In this document: positions 1-7,807 of the stretch, one piece after another
How the letters are laid out: every line of letters starts with the position of its first letter
Numbering within the stretch: position 1 is the first letter of the stretch
Origin: Planctomycetota bacterium
GTDB lineage: Bacteria; Planctomycetota; Phycisphaerae; Phycisphaerales; Phycisphaeraceae
Length of the DNA stretch: 64,000 nt
Direction: 5' to 3'
Assembly: GCA_021413865.1 (NCBI GenBank)
Contig: JAIOPN010000006.1
Span: 105,409-169,408, forward strand
Position numbers and translations under genes: made by a program
Notes under the pieces: generated by a model
What the model saw: only the letters and a program-made list of their open reading frames with translations
The model's database searches: none
Told to the model about the DNA's origin: nothing

Positions 1-685
1 CGTGGTCGGCATCCTGGTAATTGGCGCGATCGTCCTCGCCATGCGCGATCGCAGGCTCATGCTCGCCTTGGGCATCGTCGCGGCGGGCCTTGCACCGGTG
101 TCGAACTTAATCCCGATCTTCAACCCGATCGCGGACCGGTACCTGTACCTGCCCATGATCGGACTTGTCACGATCGTGGCGGTGTTCTTGGCATCGGTGA
201 CCGGCAAGTGGTCTCGGCCGGTGGCCAGCGCCGTCATTGTGACCGCGCTGGTTGCAATCACAGCGCTCGGTGTGGGGACTGTGCGCCGCGTCGGCGTGTT
301 CCACGACGAGGTCCTTCTCACGGAAGACGCGATGGCGAAGAACCCACGGTCGTCCAAGGCCAAACAGAGCCTATCGCAGGCGCTGATCGACGCGAATCGG
401 CCCGGCGAGGCGGTGCCGATATATCAGAACATCGTGCTCGCCCGCCCTAACTACGGCGACTACTGGTGGGGGATGGCGATGGCCTTGGAGATGGTCGGCC
501 GTAAGGCGGAGGCCGACAACGCCTTTCTCCGCGCCGTTGTGCTCGACCCGCGCTACGCACAGGTTCCCAAGCGGGACACGGACGGTCCGGGATACACAAA
601 AAAGGACGAGGCAGTGCTTTCACTCATCAAGCGCTACCGCGGGGCAACCCCCGGTGCGCCCTCGACCCTGCCCGGCACGAAGTAG
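1..685 (+). CDS. C-terminal part of a TMTC-like membrane protein with TPR repeats (5' partial)
   Basis: The reading frame is open to the left edge, so only the last ~227 residues are seen. The first ~100 residues are hydrophobic, with several membrane segments and an ADRYLYLPMIG motif typical of TMTC/DUF1736-type integral membrane proteins. The remaining part is soluble and helical; residues ~115-190 look like two tetratricopeptide repeats (LIDANRPGEAVPIYQNIVL and a second unit ending in LDPRY). Family members are GT-C-like membrane proteins with a C-terminal TPR tail, some of which are O-mannosyltransferases; the substrate here cannot be told. The end is certain, the start lies outside the window. 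Confidence 0.7.
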   Translation, partial: VVGILVIGAIVLAMRDRRLMLALGIVAAGLAPVSNLIPIFNPIADRYLYLPMIGLVTIVAVFLASVTGKWSRPVASAVIVTALVAITALGVGTVRRVGVFHDEVLLTEDAMAKNPRSSKAKQSLSQALIDANRPGEAVPIYQNIVLARPNYGDYWWGMAMALEMVGRKAEADNAFLRAVVLDPRYAQVPKRDTDGPGYTKKDEAVLSLIKRYRGATPGAPSTLPGTK

Positions 686-697
686 CCGCCCGGTGTA

Positions 698-1420
698 TCA
701 CCGCGCGTGCTCGTGCGGCTCGGCGACGGCTACCACCGCCACGCCGATCCACGCCGCGCCCGATTCCTTCAGCAGCCGGGCGCAGGCGCTCAGCGTCGCC
801 CCGGTGGTCTTGACGTCGTCCACCAGCCAGACACCCCAGCCCGTCAGGTCGATCGGGTTCGCCGCGAAGGAGCCACGCACGTTTGCCGGCCGTTTCGACG
901 CGGGAACCGTCGTCTGCGAGCGCCGGTACCGGTTCCGCCTCAGCAGGGGCACGCAGGGCCAGCCCGCCGTCCGCGCCACCGCGTCCGCCAGCAACGCCGC
1001 CTGGTTGTACCCCCGGTTCCATCGCCGCAGGGCGTGCATCGGCACCGGGCAGACCGCCCATCGGGTCACGCCGTCCGCACGGACTTCACACGCGCGTACA
1101 GACTCCGCCAGTGTCGCGCCCAGCCGATCCGCCCAGCGCCACTGGCCGTGGTATTTCAGCGACCAGACCCAGCGCCGCAGTGGGTCGCGGTAAGGCCCCA
1201 GCCGCACCGCGCGGCGCCAGTGCAGATTGCTATCGATGCACCGGCCGCAACCCTCCTCCGTCACCGCCCCCTTGCCGATCGTCGCGCCGCATCGGTGGCA
1301 GTAGGCCGAGGGCTCCTCGACACCCCAGCCCCCCGCGGCGGCCTCGGCCCACTCGCGCTGCACGGGGGCGTGGAACAGCTCGTCGAGGGCGCTCGTGACC
1401 AGACGGGGCATTGCGGGCAT
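698..1420 (-). CDS. comF: ComF family phosphoribosyltransferase-like protein
   Basis: This 240-residue protein has the ComF layout. An N-terminal zinc-ribbon-like cluster (C41, C44, C58, C61) is followed by VPMHALRRWNRGYNQA (about 126-142), an RRSQTTVPASKRPANVRGSF block, and the PRPP-binding loop VWLVDDVKTTGATL (about 197-210). ComF proteins support uptake of single-stranded DNA during natural transformation in several bacteria. dprA, another competence/recombination gene, lies 36 kb away. The gene is divergent from pyrK. An in-frame ATG at 1411 is an alternative start three codons inside. Confidence 0.88.
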   Translation of the reverse strand: MPAMPRLVTSALDELFHAPVQREWAEAAAGGWGVEEPSAYCHRCGATIGKGAVTEEGCGRCIDSNLHWRRAVRLGPYRDPLRRWVWSLKYHGQWRWADRLGATLAESVRACEVRADGVTRWAVCPVPMHALRRWNRGYNQAALLADAVARTAGWPCVPLLRRNRYRRSQTTVPASKRPANVRGSFAANPIDLTGWGVWLVDDVKTTGATLSACARLLKESGAAWIGVAVVAVAEPHEHAR

Positions 1421-1464
1421 GTGTCTGTAACCCCGGGGGATTGTGGCGGCGCGTCGAATTCTAA

Positions 1465-1491
1465 CCCCCTCTCCCGGAGGGAGAGAGGGGA
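1465..1491. repeat. Purine/pyrimidine hairpin repeat between comF and pyrK
   Basis: A C/T-rich tract is followed at once by its G/A-rich near-complement (CCCCCTCTCCC, then GGGAGAGAGGGG), giving an imperfect hairpin with one bulge. A longer perfect version of the same sequence lies at 27677-27706 between kdpA and kdpB, so this looks like a dispersed repeat and not a gene-specific signal. Confidence 0.6.
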
Positions 1492-1508
1492 GAAATCGAT
1501 GCGCCGGT

Positions 1509-1514
1509 TATACT
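1509..1514 (+). promoter_or_regulatory. -10 hexamer of pyrK, leaderless type
   Basis: TATACT ends 7 bases before the pyrK ATG at 1522. Transcription starting about 7 bases after a -10 element would begin at or next to the start codon. No Shine-Dalgarno sequence precedes the ATG and no clear -35 is seen. Confidence 0.6.
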
Positions 1515-1521
1515 CACGACC

Positions 1522-2580
1522 ATGCCCGCCGACCAGACTTTTTTTGATCCCGCGCACCCCAGGCGTGGCCGGTTCGACGCCCGCGTGGTGTTCAACCGCA
1601 TGCTCTGCCGGGAGCACTTCCTCCTCCGGCTGGTCATCGACGACACCGGCCCGTCGTTCCCGCAAACGTCGCCGGGGCAGTTCATCCAGCTCGGTTGCCG
1701 AACGCCCGACGGCGCGGCGGACATCGACGCGCTGCTGGGGGCGGAGATCGAGTGGCCCCCCGGAAACCCCGGGGGCCAGGCGGCGCTGCGCCAACCCGAG
1801 CTCTGCCAACGCCTCGCATTGCTGCGCCGGCCGTTTAGCCTCGCAGGCCGCGGCGAAGACGACGACGGCGTCTGGATCGAGGTGGTCCACCGTGTCGTCG
1901 GCGCGGGCACCGATTGGCTCTCACGCCTCAAGCCCGGTGAGGCCGTGGACCTCATCGGCCCACTGGGCAATGCCTTCACTCTCCCGGAAGACAAGCACGT
2001 CGCGCTGCTGGTGGGCGGGGGCGTCGGGCTGCCGCCGATGTTTTATCTGGCGGAAGAGCTCTGGCGTCAGGGGTGGACGGCGGTGGCGTTCGTCGGGGCG
2101 ATGACGCGCGACTTGCTGGCCGTGGATTTGAATGAGAATGTCGAGCCGGACGTGACGGGGCTGCCCAAGCTCAGCGCCAGGCAGTTCGCGCGTTTCATGT
2201 TTCCAAGCGTGGTCACGACCGACGACGGGAGCGCGGGCCTCAAGGGGCGGATCACCGCGGGCCTCGAGGGCGTGCTGGAAAACCTGCCCGGCGCCTCGGC
2301 GGCGCAGGCGGTGATTTTCACCTGCGGGCCCGAGCCGATGATGCACGCGGTCGCCAAACTCGCCGCGCACCACGGGATTGACTGCCAGGTCTGCCTCGAG
2401 CAGGCGATGGCGTGCGGGATGGGGACGTGCCAGTCCTGCATCGTGAAGATCGACCCGAAGATGTTCCACCCCGAGCGCAACGAGCCGGCGCAGGGGGCAG
2501 ACGCGGTGGGCCGGCCCTGGCGGTTCAAGCTCGCTTGCACCGACGGGCCGGTGTTTGATTCGAAGATGGTGGTGTGGTGA
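1522..2580 (+). CDS. pyrK: Dihydroorotate dehydrogenase electron transfer subunit (PyrK-like)
   Basis: The 352-residue protein has a ferredoxin-reductase fold: an FAD-binding barrel, then a nucleotide-binding half with LVGGGVGLPPMFYLAEEL. Near the C-terminus is the PyrK [2Fe-2S] pattern C298-x4-C303-x2-C306-x32-C339 (ACGMGTCQSCIVKI then LACTDGPVF). PyrK passes electrons from the flavin of PyrD to NAD in type 1B dihydroorotate dehydrogenase, the fourth step of pyrimidine synthesis. It is ~90 residues longer than typical PyrK (about 260), the extra being mostly in the N-terminal half. No pyrD or other pyrimidine gene is in the window; the downstream neighbour is a hydrolase starting 8 bases after the stop. 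Confidence 0.85.
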   Translation: MPADQTFFDPAHPRRGRFDARVVFNRMLCREHFLLRLVIDDTGPSFPQTSPGQFIQLGCRTPDGAADIDALLGAEIEWPPGNPGGQAALRQPELCQRLALLRRPFSLAGRGEDDDGVWIEVVHRVVGAGTDWLSRLKPGEAVDLIGPLGNAFTLPEDKHVALLVGGGVGLPPMFYLAEELWRQGWTAVAFVGAMTRDLLAVDLNENVEPDVTGLPKLSARQFARFMFPSVVTTDDGSAGLKGRITAGLEGVLENLPGASAAQAVIFTCGPEPMMHAVAKLAAHHGIDCQVCLEQAMACGMGTCQSCIVKIDPKMFHPERNEPAQGADAVGRPWRFKLACTDGPVFDSKMVVW

Positions 2581-2588
2581 GGGCCGAG

Positions 2589-3323
2589 ATGTTGGACGAC
2601 GGCTCATCGATCGTGTCGTTCTCGGGTGGGCGGTACCGCGTCTGGCCGGCACATGACCCGGCTGCGCCGCGCGGGCGATGGGCGGTGCTGCTGCACGGGC
2701 GGGGCGGGGGGATGCAGGATTGCCACCTCACGCTGCCCGAGTTGTTCCCGCTGCGGGATTTGTTCCGGGAGCGCGGAGTGACGGTGGTGGCGCCCGACTA
2801 CGGGAGCGATTGCTGGATGAACCCAGCGGCCGAGGCGTTTGTGCTCGGCGTGATGGCGCATGTGGCGGCGACGCGGCCGGTCGGTGCAGCGCGGGCGGGG
2901 CTGATGGGTGTTTCGATGGGCGGCGGCGGGGCGTTGACGCTGGCGGCGCACCACCCCGAGCGGTTTGATCGTGTCTGCGCGGTGATGCCGGTCACGGACT
3001 ACGCGCGGTTTTACGAGGAGCGTCCGGACTACCGGGCGTCGTTGGGCGCGGCGTACGGCGGGTCGCCGGGCGAGAAGGGGAGTTTGTACCGGGACCGCTC
3101 GGCGGTGTCGCACGTCGGCGTGCTATCGCGGCTGCCGGTGCTGTTGATCCATGGGGCGACGGACGCGCTGGTGACGCCGGATTACAGCCGGCGGTTGCAC
3201 GAGTTGCTCATGCCAGGCGGGAACGTGGAGTTGATCGAGATCCCGGACCGCGGGCACGAGAACGGGATATTTGTTGGTTTGGAGGAGCGGGTGGTGGGGT
3301 GGCTGCAGGGAGAGGGGAGCTAG
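2589..3323 (+). CDS. Alpha/beta hydrolase (prolyl-oligopeptidase/esterase-like)
   Basis: The 244-residue protein has an HGRGGGMQD oxyanion-hole region near the start, a nucleophile elbow GVSMGGGGA (Ser about 109), an acid in IHGATDALVTPD and a catalytic His in DRGHENG near the end. This is a complete Ser-Asp-His set of the alpha/beta hydrolase fold. No signal peptide is seen, so a cytoplasmic esterase or peptidase is likely; the substrate is unknown. The ATG at 2589 is preceded by GAGGG and lies 8 bases after the pyrK stop. GTG codons at 2574 and 2577 overlap the pyrK stop and are alternatives. The 3' end overlaps the fliM end by 4 bases, convergently. Confidence 0.75.
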   Translation: MLDDGSSIVSFSGGRYRVWPAHDPAAPRGRWAVLLHGRGGGMQDCHLTLPELFPLRDLFRERGVTVVAPDYGSDCWMNPAAEAFVLGVMAHVAATRPVGAARAGLMGVSMGGGGALTLAAHHPERFDRVCAVMPVTDYARFYEERPDYRASLGAAYGGSPGEKGSLYRDRSAVSHVGVLSRLPVLLIHGATDALVTPDYSRRLHELLMPGGNVELIEIPDRGHENGIFVGLEERVVGWLQGEGS

Positions 3324-4345
3324 ACGCGGTCCTTGGGCGTGATGGGGCGGAGAACCTTGAAGGCGCGGTTGCCCTTGAACTGGCCCAGGTGGCCGATGTA
3401 TTTACGCCGCCCCTCGATCTCGATGGAGAGCGGGCTGCTGGCGGGTTTTTCGGTGAGGACCAGGTCGCCGACTTGGAGGTGGATCAGGTCGTTGAGCTTG
3501 ATGGTGGTGTCCGCCAGGATGGCGGTGACCGTGAGCCGGGCGCTGGTCAGGTGCTCGGCGACGCGGCTGCGGAGCGCGTCGTAGCGGCTGTTGCGCTTGT
3601 AAGCGGCCCAGGACTGGTTGCTGAGTTTCTCGATCACCGGCTCGATGACGTTGTAGGGGATGCAGAGGCTCATCGTGCCGGCGCGGCCGCCCATCTTCAG
3701 CTCGAAGCCGACCACCACGACGACCTCGTTGGGCGGGACGATCTGCACAAGCTGCGGGTTGCTCTCGGACTCTTCGGTCTTGAACTTGGCGGGCAGGATG
3801 TTCTGCCACGCCTCTTCGAGCGCCCTCACCGCCCGGTCGAGGATCTTCGATACCAGCCGCAGCTCGATCGCGGTGAGCGGGCGCTGCGGGATAAAGAGGT
3901 CCGCATTGGACCCGCCCAGCAGGCGGTCGATGACGGGGTAGATGATCAGCGGGCTGATCTCCAGGCACATGTTGCCCTCGAGCGGCTCGCAGGAGAGCAG
4001 GTTGAAGCAGGTGGGGTTGGGCAGCGAGTGGGTGAACTCGCTGAAGGTCATCTGCTCGATGGTGGCGACCTTCACCTCCATGATGGTGCGGAGGAAGCCC
4101 GAGAGGGCCGCGCCGAAGTTGCGGCTGAACCCCTCGTGAAGGTTCTCCAGGGCCCGCATCTGGTCTTTCGAGACGCGTTCGGGGCGTTTGAAGTCGTAGG
4201 GCTTGATCTCGACGTCTTTTTTCGCCGCGTCGCGCTTGGAGGAGAAAATCTTGGACGAGGCGGTCGCCCCGTCCCCGGGGGTGTCCCCCGCATCGACGGC
4301 GGCGAGCAGGGCATCGACTTCGGATTGGTTGAGCACTTCGGCCAT
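3320..4345 (-). CDS. fliM: Flagellar motor switch protein FliM
   Basis: The protein begins with the conserved CheY-P-binding peptide LNQSEVDALLAAV (residues 5-17). A linker follows, then the middle domain shared with CheC/FliY (including PLEGNMCLEISPLIIYPVIDRLLGG), and a C-terminal SpoA/FliN-like domain (VGDLVLTEKPASSPLSIEIEG). FliM forms part of the C-ring, which sets rotation direction and binds phosphorylated CheY. Its length (341) is usual. No other flagellar gene is in the window, so it is isolated from the main clusters. A possible FliA-type promoter lies upstream. Confidence 0.95.
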   Translation of the reverse strand: MAEVLNQSEVDALLAAVDAGDTPGDGATASSKIFSSKRDAAKKDVEIKPYDFKRPERVSKDQMRALENLHEGFSRNFGAALSGFLRTIMEVKVATIEQMTFSEFTHSLPNPTCFNLLSCEPLEGNMCLEISPLIIYPVIDRLLGGSNADLFIPQRPLTAIELRLVSKILDRAVRALEEAWQNILPAKFKTEESESNPQLVQIVPPNEVVVVVGFELKMGGRAGTMSLCIPYNVIEPVIEKLSNQSWAAYKRNSRYDALRSRVAEHLTSARLTVTAILADTTIKLNDLIHLQVGDLVLTEKPASSPLSIEIEGRRKYIGHLGQFKGNRAFKVLRPITPKDRV

Positions 4346-4380
4346 GGGGTCGCGCGATCAAAATTGACGACTCGCATCCT

Positions 4381-4409
4381 TTATCGGGCGTGGCGTGACG
4401 CGGGCTTCA
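4381..4409 (-). promoter_or_regulatory. Possible sigma-28 (FliA)-type promoter of fliM
   Basis: On the minus strand CCCGATAA (4381-4388) resembles the FliA -10 consensus GCCGATAA and TGAAGCCC (4402-4409) weakly resembles the -35 TAAAGTTT. The 13-base gap is longer than the usual 11. It lies ~36 bases before the fliM ATG. Confidence 0.25.
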
Positions 4410-4490
4410 ATAGGAAGGGAATATGGCCGACCCGTTTGGGGGTTGGCTCCCGGGGCCTACAATCCGCCTGCCGTGAAGACAGGGATACGC

Positions 4491-6356
4491 ATGGTGCGCC
4501 GCGGTCGGATGATCGGAATAAGGGTGTTGCTCGCCTGGCTGGCCCTCGTTTCCGGGTCGATCACTGTGGCGGCAGCCGCGCCGAACACGCCCCACGTGGC
4601 CGTCGAGACGGCCTGGTCGGTGGAACGCGCCCGGCCGGGTGATTTCCGGGCGCTGGCGGTGGTGCTGAATATCGCGCCAGGGCTGCACATCTACCCGCTT
4701 GAGGTCCCCAGGGATTCCATGCTGCTGCCCACGACGATCGCGGTCGTTGACGCCCCCGCGTGGCTGAACGTCGGGCGGGTTCAGTCGCCGCCGACGCAGA
4801 GCCTCGAGGTGCGCGACACGGGGGAGCTTTCCAAAATCCAGGCCTACGAGGGGCGGCGGGTTTTTTTCATCCCATTCACGGTCGGCCCGGGCGCGCCGGT
4901 GGGGGATGCCGCGATCACGGTGCGGGTGGGTTATGTGGCGTGCAGCGATCAGGTGTGCTACCCGCCGGTGAAGGTTGACGTGCCGGTGACGCTCCACGTC
5001 GTCGCCGCGGGCGCGGACCTGGGCGAGCCGGGCGGGGATGATTTCCGCGCGTTCGATGCGACCGTGTTCGCCTCCTCGTCCACGATAAGGTTTCACGCGC
5101 CGGTGGAGTTCCCTTTTTTCGGATGGACCTTCGAGATCGACGCGAGCAACGGCTCCGGGCTCGCAGCGTTGCTGCTGCTCGCGGCGGCGGGGGGGTTGCT
5201 CCTGAACCTCACACCCTGCGTGTTGCCGGTGATCCCGATCAAGATCATGGGGTTGAGCCGTGGGGCGGGGAACCGCGGGCGGACGCTGCTGCTCGGGGCG
5301 GCCATGTCGGCGGGGGTGGTGGCGTTCTGGCTGGGATTGGCGTGGGTGATCAAGGGGATATCGGGGTTCGACGCCATCAGTTCGCTCTTCAGGTACCACG
5401 GGTTCACGATCGGCGTGGGCCTCTTCATCGCGGTCATGGCGGTGGGGATGTGCGGGCTGTTCGCGCTGCGGCTGCCGCAGTGGGTCTATCGGATCAACCC
5501 GAAGCAGGACAGCGTGGCGGGCGCGGTGGGGTTCGGCGTGATGACGGCCGTGCTCTCGACGCCCTGCACCGCGCCGCTCATGGGCGCGGCGGCGGCGTGG
5601 GCGGTGACGCAGTACCGCGGGGTGACGCTGGCGGTCTTCGGCGCGATCGGCGTGGGCATGGCGCTGCCCTACCTGATTTTGTCGGCGTTCCCCAGGCTGG
5701 TGGCCCGCATGCCGCGCTCCGGGCCGGCGAGCGAGGTGGTGAAGCAGGTGATGGGCCTGCTGATGCTCGCGGCGGCGGCCTACTTCATCGGGACGGGCCT
5801 GGCGGGATGGGCGGTGCGTGCCCCGGACCCGCCGACGAAGCTCTACTGGTGGGCGGTAATGGGGCTGATCGCGGCGGCGGGGGGGTGGTTGGCGTGGCGC
5901 ACGTGGCGGATCACGCCGTCCGCGGCGCGGCGCGTGATTTTTGTCGGATTGGGCGCGGTGATGATCGCAGGCTCGGCGCTGGGCGCGGCGAGCCTGACCA
6001 GCAAGGGGCCGATCGACTGGGTCTACTACACCCCCGATCGGCTCGCGCATGAATTGAAGCAGGGCAACGCGGTCGTGATCGACTTCACCGCCGACTGGTG
6101 TTTGAACTGCAAGGTGCTGGAGGCGACGGTGCTGCACTCCGACGATGTCGTGGCCGTGCTCAAACGGCCCGGCGTGACGGCGATGAAAGTCGATCTCTCC
6201 GGCGATAACCCCGACGGCTGGGGAAAACTCGGCGAGGTCGGCCAGGTCGCGATCCCGGTGCTCGTCGTGCTCAGGCCCAACGGCACGCAGGTCCTCAACT
6301 CCTCCGCCTACACCCGCGGGCAGGTGATCGAAGCGGTCGAGAAGGCAAAGAAGTAA
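4491..6356 (+). CDS. dsbD: Thiol:disulfide interchange protein DsbD
   Basis: DsbD carries electrons from cytoplasmic thioredoxin across the inner membrane to periplasmic partners. All three modules are present in this ~621-residue protein. They are a signal peptide plus an N-terminal periplasmic domain with C151/C156 (CSDQVCYPPVK); a multi-helix membrane core with the redox cysteines C243 (NLTPCVLPVIPIK) and C359 (STPCTAPLMG); and a C-terminal thioredoxin domain with C537-LN-C540 (FTADWCLNCK). ATG 4491 is chosen because AGGG lies at a good distance before it and a TACAAT -10 (4458-4463) leaves a short leader. GTG 4473 and ATG 4509 are alternatives. Confidence 0.92.
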   Translation: MVRRGRMIGIRVLLAWLALVSGSITVAAAAPNTPHVAVETAWSVERARPGDFRALAVVLNIAPGLHIYPLEVPRDSMLLPTTIAVVDAPAWLNVGRVQSPPTQSLEVRDTGELSKIQAYEGRRVFFIPFTVGPGAPVGDAAITVRVGYVACSDQVCYPPVKVDVPVTLHVVAAGADLGEPGGDDFRAFDATVFASSSTIRFHAPVEFPFFGWTFEIDASNGSGLAALLLLAAAGGLLLNLTPCVLPVIPIKIMGLSRGAGNRGRTLLLGAAMSAGVVAFWLGLAWVIKGISGFDAISSLFRYHGFTIGVGLFIAVMAVGMCGLFALRLPQWVYRINPKQDSVAGAVGFGVMTAVLSTPCTAPLMGAAAAWAVTQYRGVTLAVFGAIGVGMALPYLILSAFPRLVARMPRSGPASEVVKQVMGLLMLAAAAYFIGTGLAGWAVRAPDPPTKLYWWAVMGLIAAAGGWLAWRTWRITPSAARRVIFVGLGAVMIAGSALGAASLTSKGPIDWVYYTPDRLAHELKQGNAVVIDFTADWCLNCKVLEATVLHSDDVVAVLKRPGVTAMKVDLSGDNPDGWGKLGEVGQVAIPVLVVLRPNGTQVLNSSAYTRGQVIEAVEKAKK

Positions 6357-6376
6357 AGGCCCTCCCCTCGGCGGCC

Positions 6377-6409
6377 TTGACACGGCGTTTGCGTGCATTT
6401 ATATATAAC
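6377..6409 (+). promoter_or_regulatory. Sigma-70-type promoter of the arsR-SRPBCC operon
   Basis: TTGACA (6377-6382) is a perfect -35. The AT-rich run that follows offers TATATA (6400-6405, 17-base spacer) or TATAAC (6404-6409) as the -10. It is the strongest canonical promoter in the window. Confidence 0.7.
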
Positions 6410-6434
6410 CATATAGTTAAATAACCAATTGGTT
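6407..6434. promoter_or_regulatory. Probable ArsR-family operator (two palindromic sites)
   Basis: AACCAATTGGTT (6423-6434) is a perfect 12-base palindrome. AACCATATAGTT (6407-6418) is a degenerate copy 16 bases upstream, overlapping the -10 and transcription start region. This is the expected position for autorepression by the ArsR-type regulator encoded next. Confidence 0.65.
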
Positions 6435-6441
6435 GAATACG

Positions 6442-6816
6442 ATGCACGACGCCCTCAGCCAAACCTTTGCGGCCCTGGCCGACCCCACCCGGCGGGCGAT
6501 CCTGTCGCGGCTGTCGAAGGGGGAGGCGAGCGTCACCGATGTGGCGCGGCCGTTCCTGCGTGACATGAGCCTGCCCGCGGTGACCAAGCACCTGAAGGTG
6601 CTCGAGCGGTCCGGGCTGATCACCAAGACCCGTCAAGCCCAGTGGCGCCCCTGCAAGATCAACGCCCAGGGCCTGCGCGGCGCGGCGGATTGGATCGAGG
6701 ACTACCGCCGGTTCTGGGAAGAGAGCTTTGACCGGCTGGAAGCGTATCTGAAGACCGTCACCGCCAAACCCGCCATGAAAGGAAGAAAGCGTGGCAAACC
6801 AAAGCAAGCCCAATGA
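6442..6816 (+). CDS. ArsR-family winged-helix transcriptional regulator
   Basis: This 124-residue protein matches the ArsR subgroup that sits beside SRPBCC genes. It opens with LSQTFAALADPTRRAILSRL, has the recognition-helix block LPAVTKHLKVLERSGLI, and ends with IEDYRRFWEESFDRLEAYLK, which is typical of this subgroup. No CxC metal site is seen, so it is probably not an arsenic or metal sensor. ATG 6442 fits the family start better than the TTG at 6433. The stop overlaps the next gene by 26 bases, so the two are one operon. The palindromes just upstream suggest autorepression. Confidence 0.88.
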   Translation: MHDALSQTFAALADPTRRAILSRLSKGEASVTDVARPFLRDMSLPAVTKHLKVLERSGLITKTRQAQWRPCKINAQGLRGAADWIEDYRRFWEESFDRLEAYLKTVTAKPAMKGRKRGKPKQAQ

Positions 6817-7744
6817 GATCCGCATCATCCGCGTGTACGATGCGCCCGTGAAGGCGGTCTGGGACGCGTGGACCGACCCCGAGCAGCGAGCGCAGTGGCT
6901 GGGGCCGCGCGGCTTCACGTCCACGACACACAGCAAAGACATGCGTCCCGGCGGCATCTGGCATTACACGATGTACGGCCCAGACGGCACCGTGTACCCC
7001 AACAAGACCGTCTATCACGAGATCGTCGAGCACGCCAAGCTCGTCTACGACCACGGCGGCTACGACGACCGCCCGCCGTTGTTCCGCGTCACCGTGCTGT
7101 TCAAGGAGGTGAAGGGCAAGACGCACATGGAGATGACCATGACGCTGCCCACGGCCGAGGCCGCGAAGGAGATCAGCGTATTCATCAAGAAGGCCGGCGG
7201 CAATGCCACATGGGACCGCTTGGCGGAGTACCTGGAAGAACAGGCAACGGGGAAGCAGATGTTCGTGATCAACCGCTCCTTCGCCGTGCCGATCGAGAAG
7301 ATGTTCGAGATGTGGACCGACCCGAAACATTTCTCGCTGTGGCTGCCGCCGACCGGGTTCACGATGGAGTTCATCGAGGCGGACATCAAGCCGGGCGGGA
7401 GCACGTTCTACTGCATGACCGGGCAGGGCAACATGAAGATGTACGGCAAGGCTCACTATCTGAAGATTGAAAAGCCCGACCGCCTGGTTTACACGCAGCA
7501 GTTCTGCGACGAGAAGGGGAACATGGCGCGTCACCCGATGGCGCCGACGTGGCCGGAGTTCATGCTGACCTCGGTCGAGTTCACGGCGGAGGGGCCTGAG
7601 CAGACGCGCGTGACGGTGACGTGGGAGCCGCACGGGAAGTTCACGCCGGAGGAGCTTGCGGTCTTTGTCCAGGCGCGCGGCGGCATGACGCAGGGCTGGA
7701 CGGGGTCGTTCGACAAACTGGAGGCGTACCTGGCGCCGGCGTGA
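6791..7744 (+). CDS. Tandem SRPBCC (AHSA1/START-like) domain protein
   Basis: The 317 residues contain two copies of the activator-of-Hsp90-like SRPBCC fold. Copy 1 (about 8-152) has VKAVWDAWTDPEQRAQWLGP and ends in WDRLAEYLEEQ. Copy 2 (about 155-317) has IEKMFEMWTDPKHFSLWLPP and ends in GSFDKLEAYLAPA. The domain forms a hydrophobic ligand pocket; ArsR-linked members are mostly uncharacterised. Most family members have one domain, so this is an internal duplication or fusion. It starts at a GTG inside the end of the arsR gene and is translationally coupled to it. Confidence 0.82.
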   Translation: MANQSKPNEIRIIRVYDAPVKAVWDAWTDPEQRAQWLGPRGFTSTTHSKDMRPGGIWHYTMYGPDGTVYPNKTVYHEIVEHAKLVYDHGGYDDRPPLFRVTVLFKEVKGKTHMEMTMTLPTAEAAKEISVFIKKAGGNATWDRLAEYLEEQATGKQMFVINRSFAVPIEKMFEMWTDPKHFSLWLPPTGFTMEFIEADIKPGGSTFYCMTGQGNMKMYGKAHYLKIEKPDRLVYTQQFCDEKGNMARHPMAPTWPEFMLTSVEFTAEGPEQTRVTVTWEPHGKFTPEELAVFVQARGGMTQGWTGSFDKLEAYLAPA

Positions 7745-7795
7745 CCCTGCGCGTCCGATGGGCAACCGGCGGTGGTTCCGCTCGGCCGTGGTTCT

Positions 7796-7801
7796 TACAA
7801 T
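7796..7801 (+). promoter_or_regulatory. -10 hexamer of ridA, leaderless type
   Basis: TACAAT ends 6 bases before the ATG at 7808 and no ribosome-binding site is present, so the transcript probably starts at the start codon. Confidence 0.6.
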
Positions 7802-7807
7802 GCCCTC

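Noticed and set aside
3299-4642. 447-codon plus-strand frame opposite fliM
   Set aside because: Antisense of fliM; the Leu/Asp/Gly/Val-rich product has no family.
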